Below are positions 6,574-11,700 of a stretch of DNA of 14,626 bases, in pieces. The stretch comes from Hominicoprocola sp037419475 (GTDB taxonomy: Bacteria > Bacillota > Clostridia > Oscillospirales > Oscillospiraceae): positions 1 through 14,626 of the forward strand of contig JAXYYF010000074.1 in the NCBI GenBank assembly GCA_037419475.1. Direction: 5' to 3'. The translations under genes were made by a program, and so were the position numbers. The notes below the pieces were generated by a model that saw nothing but the letters and a program-made list of their open reading frames with translations, was not told where the DNA came from and searched no databases. Position 1 is the first letter of the stretch, and the number at the start of each line of letters is the position of its first letter.

Positions 6574-6603
6574 AAAAAAGTAAAGAAAATCCTAAAAAAA
6601 TGC

Positions 6604-6632
6604 TTGCAATTCCATGGAATCTTTGCTAAAAT
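6604..6632 (+). promoter_or_regulatory. Sigma-A-type promoter for rpsT
   Basis: TTGCAA (6604-6609), a 17-base spacer and TAAAAT (6627-6632). A 12-bp palindrome ATTCCATGGAAT (6609-6620) lies in the spacer. Transcription should begin near 6639, giving a leader of about 57 bases. Confidence 0.75.
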
Positions 6633-6695
6633 ACCATTCTGCACGGTGGATCTCTGCGTTTCGCCGTCAAATCCCAACTGGAGGAGGTGTTTGGT

Positions 6696-6959
6696 TTGCC
6701 GAATATTAAGTCTGCCAAGAAGCGCGTCGCCATCGCTGAGGTGCGCAATGTGCGCAATAAGGCTGACAAGTCTGCACTCAAGACCGCACTCAAGAAGTTC
6801 GAGGCGGCTGCCGCTGAAGGCAATCGCACCGAGGCCGAGGGTGCTTACAAGGTCGCAGTGAAGACGGTCGATAAGGCTGTTGCGAAGGGTATTCTTCACA
6901 AGAATAACGCGGCTCACAAGAAGAGTTCCCTGACCGTTAAGCTCAACAGCATTGGCTGA
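6696..6959 (+). CDS. rpsT: 30S ribosomal protein S20
   Basis: S20 binds 16S rRNA during assembly of the small ribosomal subunit. The 87-residue protein beginning MPNIKSAKKRVAIAEVRNVR is typical in length and in its basic, Lys/Ala-rich three-helix composition; the C-terminal half carries GILHKNNAAHKKSSLT. I choose TTG at 6696 because the Met-Pro-Asn-Ile start is conserved in the family and GGAGGAGGTG (6680-6689) is eight bases away. The in-frame GTG at 6687 lies inside that ribosome binding site. Escherichia coli rpsT also starts with UUG and is autoregulated, so the weak start may limit translation here too. It is a single-gene unit with its own promoter and terminator. Its pairing with divergent gpr is common in spore formers. 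Confidence 0.97.
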   Translation: MPNIKSAKKRVAIAEVRNVRNKADKSALKTALKKFEAAAAEGNRTEAEGAYKVAVKTVDKAVAKGILHKNNAAHKKSSLTVKLNSIG

Positions 6960-6975
6960 TGAAAGCAAACGATAA

Positions 6976-7003
6976 GGGTCGTCCGGCTGGACGGCCCTTT
7001 TTT
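6976..7003 (+). terminator. Intrinsic terminator of rpsT
   Basis: GGGTCGTCC (6976-6984), a GGCT loop and GGACGGCCC (6989-6997) form a 9-bp GC-rich stem with one wobble, followed by six T bases (6998-7003), 16 bases after the rpsT stop. Confidence 0.9.
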
Positions 7004-7031
7004 CGTGCCCTTTTGCGGGAAAATCGAAAAG

Positions 7032-7063
7032 AAAAAGGAAGCAGCAAATGCTGCTTCCTTTTT
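7032..7063. terminator. Bidirectional intrinsic terminator
   Basis: A perfect 14-bp stem (7032-7045 and 7050-7063) with an AAAT loop has an AAAAA start and a TTTTT end, so it yields a U-run on either strand. It can end the minus-strand P-loop gene at 7084 and back up the rpsT terminator on the plus strand. Confidence 0.85.
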
Positions 7064-7083
7064 GCATAACAGGAGAGGTGGGA

Positions 7084-7494
7084 TTACAGATACTTCTGCA
7101 TCCCGTCGGTGGCCAGACTGGGATCGCCGGTGACGGAGACGGTGAACTTCACGCCATGATCGTTGCTGAAGTGGTTGAGCCAATCAAGGAAATCATCTGC
7201 GGCCTGATTGCACTCACCGCCGACGATCTTGAAGAGGTTGTCGATAAAAATGTGGGAAATATCGTAATTGCCGGCGTACAGGCCGCTCACGAAGCCGCGC
7301 AGGCCCTCGTATGTGGTGATCTGATTTTCGTCGGCAGAGAGCAGACGAACGTGGTAATGGATGTCGAAGGTCATCGAGGATTTCGCTTCAATGCACACCA
7401 CATTGCCGTTTTCCTCGGAGGCGGCAGAGTTGATGAGCTCGATGAGCTTTTTCGTCTTACCGGTGCCCTTTTCACCCATGATAAGTCTAACCAT
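7084..7494 (-). CDS. Small P-loop NTPase-like protein, function unknown
   Basis: The protein has 136 residues. A Walker A motif GEKGTGKT lies at residues 7-14, directly after the first beta strand (VRLIM). A Walker B-like strand IFID (82-85, Asp85) and a final hydrophobic strand VKFTVSVTGD (115-124) follow, so a compact nucleotide-binding fold is likely. The short Walker A - strand - Walker B layout is like that of small kinases or the core of RecA-type ATPases, but I find no kinase lid or metal-site motif and do not assign a function. Similar small clostridial proteins are sometimes loosely labelled PilT-like; nothing here supports a pilus role. The ATG at 7494 has AAAGGAG upstream. It has its own predicted promoter at 7552-7580 and a terminator at 7032-7063, so it appears monocistronic, with read-through from the upstream cinA-type gene possible. 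Confidence 0.85.
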   Translation of the reverse strand: MVRLIMGEKGTGKTKKLIELINSAASEENGNVVCIEAKSSMTFDIHYHVRLLSADENQITTYEGLRGFVSGLYAGNYDISHIFIDNLFKIVGGECNQAADDFLDWLNHFSNDHGVKFTVSVTGDPSLATDGMQKYL

Positions 7495-7519
7495 AAGAAA
7501 TCACTCCTTTGCATAGCAT

Positions 7520-7538
7520 CCATGCACGACCGGCATGG
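7520..7538 (-). other. Short stem-loop in the leader of the P-loop gene
   Basis: CCATGC and GCATGG flank a 7-base loop, a 6-bp stem about 25 bases upstream of the start codon and within the predicted transcript. No known riboswitch or leader class is recognised. Confidence 0.35.
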
Positions 7539-7551
7539 TATCCTTACTGTC

Positions 7552-7580
7552 AGCATAGCACACAATGTTTGAATTTGCAA
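7552..7580 (-). promoter_or_regulatory. Sigma-A-type promoter for the P-loop gene
   Basis: On the minus strand, TTGCAA (7580-7575), a 17-base spacer and TATGCT (7557-7552). Predicted start near 7545, giving a leader of about 50 bases. Confidence 0.65.
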
Positions 7581-7611
7581 TGCGGAAAGCAAAATTTGCA
7601 GATTATTCATT

Positions 7612-8112
7612 TTAAAGCATGAAAGCTCTTGAGCTGATGGTACTCTGCACCAGTGCAAACACGGCATCGGCGGCCATGGTGCGGATCTCCGCGCGGGAAA
7701 GCATGCCGAAGCGGCATAGGCAGCTGTGCGTTCCATCGGCGCACGCGAGCGCGATGTAGACGGTTCCGACCTCGTTGCCGCGGTCGTCCCGGTCAGGCCC
7801 CGCCACACCGGTGACGGAGACACCGACATCCGCGCCGGTGATGCGGCGGACGCCCTCAGCCATAGCGCGGGCGACCGGCTCGCTGACTGCGCCGTATTCG
7901 TCAAGAAGCGCCTGCGGCACGCCGAGCACGCGAGCCTTGACCTGATTGGTATAGCTTACCACGCCGCCCATAAAGATCTGCGACGCGCCGGAAAGATCGG
8001 TCATGCGCTTGGCGATCAGCCCGCCGGTGCAGCTTTCTGCTGCGGCAAGCGTCAGCCTCTTCTCGCGCAGCAGGGCGGAAACGGCCTGTTCGGGAGAGAG
8101 TTGTTCTGTCAT
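7612..8112 (-). CDS. CinA C-terminal domain protein, nicotinamide-nucleotide amidohydrolase (PncC-like)
   Basis: Stand-alone CinA C-terminal domains of the PncC type hydrolyse nicotinamide mononucleotide to nicotinic acid mononucleotide, recycling pyridine nucleotides for NAD synthesis. This 166-residue protein is one such domain: AAESCTGGLIAKRMTD (24-39), GGVVSYTNQVKARVLGV (49-65), GAVSEPVARAMAEG (74-87) and VSVTGVAGPD (98-107) are the family blocks. Ser27, Tyr54 and Lys59 are the likely active-site residues. The N-terminal molybdopterin-binding domain of full CinA is absent. The ATG at 8112 has AGGAGG overlapping the thiI stop codon, so it is the last gene of the comM-membrane protein-thiI operon. 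Its product could feed the NadE pathway encoded elsewhere in the window. No clear terminator follows. Confidence 0.92.
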   Translation of the reverse strand: MTEQLSPEQAVSALLREKRLTLAAAESCTGGLIAKRMTDLSGASQIFMGGVVSYTNQVKARVLGVPQALLDEYGAVSEPVARAMAEGVRRITGADVGVSVTGVAGPDRDDRGNEVGTVYIALACADGTHSCLCRFGMLSRAEIRTMAADAVFALVQSTISSRAFML

Positions 8113-8125
8113 CCCGTGCGCCTCC

Positions 8126-9298
8126 TTACAGTTTGATCCGGACCCGCTCGCGTCCTGCCATCGCGCGGTCGCAAAGTGCGTCGATATCGAGCACGGCTTC
8201 CAGCTCGCGCACCTCCTCAACGTGTGGCTTGGTCTTGGGGTGGCGCGGGGTAAAGACCGTGCAGCAATCCTCGTAAGGGAGGATCGAGGTGTCAAACGTG
8301 CCGATCTTGCGGGAAATGCGGATGATCTCCTCCTTGTCCATGCCGATGAGCGGCCGGAGAACCGGAAGCTCCACCACATCTTCGCTCACACGCAGCGCCT
8401 CCATCGTCTGGCTGGCGACCTGCCCGAGGCATTCGCCGGTGATGAGCGCTTTGGCGTTTACCTCGCCGGCCACATGCTGGGCAAGGCGCATCATAAAGCG
8501 GCGCATGATAAGCGTGAAATGATCCTCGGGGCAATTCGTGCGGATCTGCTCCTGAATCTCGGTGAAGGGAATGATGTGGACAGTCAGCCGTCCGCACCAC
8601 GGCGTTAAGAGCTGTGCGAGCTCGAGCACCTTTTCCTTCGCCGCGTCGGAGGTGTAGGGCGGGGAGAAAAAGTGAACCATTTCCAGCGATACGCCGCGCT
8701 TTGCCATCATGTAGGATGCGACAGGGGAATCGATGCCGCCGGAGAGGAGGGAGACAGCGCTGCCGCCCATGCCGATGGGGAGGCCGCCCGCGCCCGCCTC
8801 GGCGGGGCCGTGGACGTAGGCCGCGTCGTCGCGCACCTCGATAAATACGGTCAGCTCCGGATCGTGGACATTGACCGCGCAGTTTGGGAAGGCCTGATGC
8901 AGCGCGCCACCGACCTGCTGGGAGAGCTGGATGGAGGTGAGCGGAAAGGCCTTATCCGCGCGTTTGCTTTCGACCTTGAAATCCTTCGCACGGGCAAACT
9001 CCCCGGCAAGGTAGGTTCTGGCCGTGCGGATAATGGCCTGCACGTCCTTTTCGCACGGCAGCGCGCGGGAAACGGCGATCACGCCGAATACCTGCTTGCA
9101 GGCGGCGTAAGCCGCAGCAAGATCGCTCTCGTCGTTTACCGGCTCGACATAGATGGTGCTCTGCTTGGAATAAATGCGGAAATTGCCGCATTTCGCCGTG
9201 CGGCGGCGGAGGTTGCCGACAAGCCGATCCTCAAAGCTGCGGCGGTTGAGCCCTTTGAGGACGACCTCACCGAGCTTGCAAAGAATCATTTCACGCAT
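8126..9298 (-). CDS. thiI: tRNA 4-thiouridine synthetase ThiI
   Basis: ThiI adenylates U8 of tRNA and, with a cysteine desulfurase (IscS/NifS type) as sulfur donor, forms 4-thiouridine; in some bacteria it also serves thiazole synthesis. The 390-residue protein starts MREMILCKLGEVVLKGLNRR, a typical N-terminal ferredoxin-like domain, followed by a THUMP domain to about 165. The PP-loop SGGIDSP is at 186-192, then GECLGQVASQT (288-298) and YEDCCTVF with Cys345-Cys346, the Cys pair of shorter ThiI proteins. There is no C-terminal rhodanese domain, as usual outside enterobacteria. The ATG at 9298 has AGGAG upstream and overlaps the end of the preceding membrane protein gene by 8 bases. No cysteine desulfurase gene is next to it in the window. 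Confidence 0.96.
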   Translation of the reverse strand: MREMILCKLGEVVLKGLNRRSFEDRLVGNLRRRTAKCGNFRIYSKQSTIYVEPVNDESDLAAAYAACKQVFGVIAVSRALPCEKDVQAIIRTARTYLAGEFARAKDFKVESKRADKAFPLTSIQLSQQVGGALHQAFPNCAVNVHDPELTVFIEVRDDAAYVHGPAEAGAGGLPIGMGGSAVSLLSGGIDSPVASYMMAKRGVSLEMVHFFSPPYTSDAAKEKVLELAQLLTPWCGRLTVHIIPFTEIQEQIRTNCPEDHFTLIMRRFMMRLAQHVAGEVNAKALITGECLGQVASQTMEALRVSEDVVELPVLRPLIGMDKEEIIRISRKIGTFDTSILPYEDCCTVFTPRHPKTKPHVEEVRELEAVLDIDALCDRAMAGRERVRIKL

Positions 9299-9854
9299 GG
9301 GGTGTATTCTCCTTATTGGATAAAGTTTCGTTGACCGTCTCGCGCATCTGCGCGGCGGGGGAGGGACGGTGCGGCAGAAGCAGGCCGAGCGTCAGGCACA
9401 ACGGCTCGACGGCGGCAAGCAGCGCGCCGGCAAGCAGATACCAGACGCTGCCGCTGTGTGCAGCGGAGGCACCGGCTGTCCACAGCTCCGGCAGGCACCA
9501 GAGCTGCGCGGCAAGACTGAGCGGGCCGGAGGGCTGCATATCGCCGTAGGCGCCGAAGGTGCTGCTTTTTACTGCGAAAAGGTATATTGCAAGGTTCAGA
9601 ACGTAGTAAATCATCGCGGCGTTCCAGCAGCGGCTCCGGTGTAAGCAGTTTGTATCGCGGCGGAGAAGCGCGCCGAGGGCAAAGGCAAGCGCCGCGGCAA
9701 GCAGAATGAGAAGAGGGTAAAACCAGAGGTGGCCCGCCGAAAGCGAGCCGCTGTTGACATGCGGCGCGGCCGCGGCAAAGAGCAGCACGCAGCCGGCTGC
9801 GGCTGCAGCATGCTCCAGCAGAGCGGTGAGTGCGTACTGCATGGCGCCTTTCAT
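9291..9854 (-). CDS. Four-helix integral membrane protein, function unknown
   Basis: I do not recognise this 187-residue protein. It has four hydrophobic segments at about 10-30, 43-64, 79-95 and 137-160, and a short polar C-terminal tail (PHRPSPAAQMRETVNETLSN). Basic residues follow the second helix (LLRRD, HRSR) and the fourth (PHR), which would put those loops and the tail in the cytoplasm. The loop between helices 3 and 4 (about 96-136) is longest and probably external. The ATG at 9854 follows a GGGGGGAG box and overlaps the comM TGA by one base (TGATG); the stop overlaps thiI by 8 bases. The overlaps on both sides show it is part of one operon. An alternative start is Met5. Very high Ala/Leu content makes weak homology hard to judge. 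Confidence 0.85.
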   Translation of the reverse strand: MKGAMQYALTALLEHAAAAAGCVLLFAAAAPHVNSGSLSAGHLWFYPLLILLAAALAFALGALLRRDTNCLHRSRCWNAAMIYYVLNLAIYLFAVKSSTFGAYGDMQPSGPLSLAAQLWCLPELWTAGASAAHSGSVWYLLAGALLAAVEPLCLTLGLLLPHRPSPAAQMRETVNETLSNKENTPHA

Positions 9855-11377
9855 CAGCTCTCCCCCCTCAGAATGTCGGTGTTGCGGTACTGGATCGCTT
9901 CGGCGAGATGGTGAGCTTCGATCTGCTCACTGCGATCAAGGTCGGCGATGGTGCGCGCAACGCGCAGAAGCTTATCATGGCTGCGGGCGGTCAGACCGAG
10001 TCGGTCAAACGCGCCCTTGAGCAGTTTTTCGCCCGCCGCGTCAAGGCGGCAGAACTCACCGACCATCGGCGGGCTCATATAGGCGTTGCAGGTGACGTTC
10101 GTCGCCGAAAAACGGTTTTTCTGGATGTCCCGCGCGGCGTTGACGCGCTCGCGCACGGCGGCGGAGGATTCGGCCTTTTCACGCCGGCGCATGGCTTCAA
10201 ACTCGACGGAGGGGACGGAAACATGCAGGTCCATGCGGTCAAGCAATGGGCCGGAGATCTTGGAAACGTATTTTTCCACATCCTTCTGCGAGCAGCGGCA
10301 TCGTCCGGAGGGATGGCCGTACCAGCCGCAGCGGCAGGGATTCATGGCACCGACAAGCATAAAGCGGCTCGGCAGCGTGATACTGCCGGCAGCGCGGGTG
10401 ATGGTGACCTCGCCGTCCTCGAGCGGGGCGCGGAGGGATTCGAGCACGTCACGGTGAAACTCCGGAAATTCGTCCAGAAATAATACGCCGTGGTGAGCCA
10501 GCGAGATCTCACCGGGGGAGAGCGTTCTGCCTCCGCCGGACATCGCCGAGGCCGAGAGCGTATGGTGCGGCGCACGGAACGGACGCTGTGTGAGCATGGG
10601 GTGCGCGCTGTCGGTCAATCCGGCAACAGACCAGATCTCGGTCGCCTCCAACGCCTCGGCGTGTGTCATGTCGGGAAGAATGGAGGGCAGACGCCGCGCC
10701 AGCATGGACTTTCCAGCGCCCGGCGAGCCGATGAGTAAAATGTTATGCCCGCCTGCGGCGGCGATCTCCAGCGCGCGCTTGACATTTTCCTGCCCCATCA
10801 CATCGGCAAGGTCAGGCTGGGTTCCGGTTTCCGCCGCCGGCTCCCAGCGCGGTGCGGGCGTCAGCCGCTCCTCACCGCGCAGATGAGATAGAAGCTGTGC
10901 GGCGGTCTCAATACCGTAAACGGCCAGACCGTCGGCAAGCGTTGCCTCGGCAGCGTTTTCAGCTGAAACATAAAGCGTTTTGATTCCCGCTCGCTCTGCG
11001 GCCAGCGCCATCGGCAGAACCCCGTGGATCGGACGCAGCGCGCCGGTGAGCGAAAGCTCACCGATGAAAGCCGAGGAGGGATCGGGCGCAGCGATCTCGC
11101 CCTCCCCGGCCAGCAGACCGAGCAGAAGCGGCAGATCGTAGAGCGTGCCCTCCTTTTTTAGATTTGCGGGCGCAAGGTTGACCGTGATGCGGCTGACGGG
11201 GAATTTGGCGCCGCAGTTCTTGATCGCGGCGCGCACGCGCTCGCGCGCCTCCTTGACCGCCGTGTCGCCGAGGCCGACGATATCAAACGCGGGAAGGCCG
11301 CCGGAGAGAAAGCATTCCACCGTGACCTCATAGCCGGCAATGCCCTGCAAGCCGAGAGAACGCACTGCTGTGACCAT
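9854..11377 (-). CDS. comM: ComM/YifB-family Mg-chelatase-like AAA+ ATPase
   Basis: In naturally competent bacteria ComM is a hexameric helicase that extends branch migration during integration of donor DNA; YifB homologues are widespread, including in species without known competence. This 507-residue protein has the full family layout: an N-terminal S5/Lon-like domain (about 1-165, with LPAFDIVGLGDTAVKEARER at 28-47), the AAA+ core with Walker A GSPGAGKS (217-224) and Walker B VLFLDEFPEF (298-307), a four-cysteine PCRCGWYGHPSGRCRC segment (347-362; Cys348, 350, 360, 362) likely to bind zinc, and a C-terminal Mg-chelatase domain with GLTARSHDKLLRVARTIADL. The ATG at 11377 has AAGGAGG seven bases upstream. 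It heads the four-gene operon. DNA uptake function here is inference from family. Confidence 0.95.
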   Translation of the reverse strand: MVTAVRSLGLQGIAGYEVTVECFLSGGLPAFDIVGLGDTAVKEARERVRAAIKNCGAKFPVSRITVNLAPANLKKEGTLYDLPLLLGLLAGEGEIAAPDPSSAFIGELSLTGALRPIHGVLPMALAAERAGIKTLYVSAENAAEATLADGLAVYGIETAAQLLSHLRGEERLTPAPRWEPAAETGTQPDLADVMGQENVKRALEIAAAGGHNILLIGSPGAGKSMLARRLPSILPDMTHAEALEATEIWSVAGLTDSAHPMLTQRPFRAPHHTLSASAMSGGGRTLSPGEISLAHHGVLFLDEFPEFHRDVLESLRAPLEDGEVTITRAAGSITLPSRFMLVGAMNPCRCGWYGHPSGRCRCSQKDVEKYVSKISGPLLDRMDLHVSVPSVEFEAMRRREKAESSAAVRERVNAARDIQKNRFSATNVTCNAYMSPPMVGEFCRLDAAGEKLLKGAFDRLGLTARSHDKLLRVARTIADLDRSEQIEAHHLAEAIQYRNTDILRGES

Positions 11378-11422
11378 GGACGCCCTCCTTTCACAGCATT
11401 ATTTTCCTTTAAATTTCTTTAA

Positions 11423-11451
11423 AGTCTATCACAACTTGCCGCATATGGCAA
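11423..11451 (-). promoter_or_regulatory. Sigma-A-type promoter for the comM-thiI operon
   Basis: On the minus strand, TTGCCA (11451-11446), a 17-base spacer and TAGACT (11428-11423); predicted start near 11416. An inverted repeat CTTGCC-6-GGCAAG (11435-11452) overlaps the -35 box and could be an operator. Confidence 0.6.
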
Positions 11452-11468
11452 GCGCGGCGCAGGGAACA

Positions 11469-11480
11469 GGAAACGTTTCC
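11469..11480. promoter_or_regulatory. LacI/GalR-type operator-like palindrome
   Basis: GGAAACGTTTCC is a perfect 12-bp palindrome with a central CG and AAACGTTT core, as in LacI/GalR-family operators including CcpA cre sites. It lies 18 bp upstream of the comM -35 box and about 116 bp upstream of the second inverted repeat at the nifJ promoter. The flanks do not match the full cre consensus, so the regulator is unknown. Confidence 0.45.
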
Positions 11481-11520
11481 AATAAATGAGAAGAGATATA
11501 TAGATGATTTGAATAATAAA

Positions 11521-11572
11521 TTGCAAAAACATGGAAACTATCAGCAAAATTGAACAGTATTTTGCAAAAAAA
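11521..11572. other. Phased A-tracts, probable curved DNA upstream of nifJ
   Basis: Part of the 323-bp comM-nifJ spacer, where I see no gene. Three GCAAAA motifs begin at 11523, 11544 and 11564 (21 and 20 bp apart, two helical turns), with a further AAA at 11535. A-tracts in helical phase bend DNA. The tract lies about 60-110 bp upstream of the predicted nifJ start, where an UP-type element or activator-independent bend commonly boosts strong promoters. Confidence 0.5.
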
Positions 11573-11585
11573 TAAATGTTTTTCG

Positions 11586-11602
11586 TGAAAACGTCGTTTA
11601 CA
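11586..11602. promoter_or_regulatory. Operator-like inverted repeat over the nifJ -35 box
   Basis: TGAAAACGTCGTTTACA is an inverted repeat centred on T11594 with one mismatched pair (A11588/A11600). Its right arm includes the -35 hexamer, a location suited to repression. It shares the GAAA(A)CG half-site with the palindrome at 11469-11480. Confidence 0.5.
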
Positions 11603-11625
11603 TTCCAGAAAGATTGTGCTATTAT
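11597..11625 (+). promoter_or_regulatory. Strong sigma-A-type promoter for nifJ
   Basis: TTTACA (11597-11602), a 17-base spacer and TATTAT (11620-11625). Predicted start is near 11632, leaving a leader of about 69 bases containing two hairpins. Confidence 0.75.
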
Positions 11626-11640
11626 CGTATGGTCAGATTT

Positions 11641-11675
11641 TGCGTAAACACGCAGAGAGTACCGCCATTCGGCGG
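11641..11675 (+). other. Two tandem stem-loops in the nifJ leader
   Basis: TGCGT-AAAC-ACGCA (11641-11654) and CCGCC-ATTC-GGCGG (11662-11675) are perfect 5-bp stems with 4-base loops between the predicted start and the ribosome binding site. No T-run follows, so they are not a terminator. They may stabilise the mRNA 5' end; no known riboswitch is recognised. Confidence 0.45.
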
Positions 11676-11700
11676 AGAAATAAACAAGGAGGTTTCATTT

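Noticed and set aside
6687..6695. GTG start for rpsT at 6687
   Set aside because: It lies inside the ribosome binding site and adds Met-Phe-Gly before the conserved start of S20.
7612..8379. Longer form of the cinA-type gene starting at 8379
   Set aside because: The extra N-terminal part overlaps the end of thiI in another frame and is Arg/Ser-rich. The ATG at 8112 has an AGGAGG box and family-like sequence starts there.
11586..11602. Rex or canonical cre site at the nifJ promoter
   Set aside because: The sequence lacks the TTGTGAA...TTCACAA form of Rex sites and has a 17-bp rather than 14-bp cre spacing. It is kept only as an operator-like inverted repeat.
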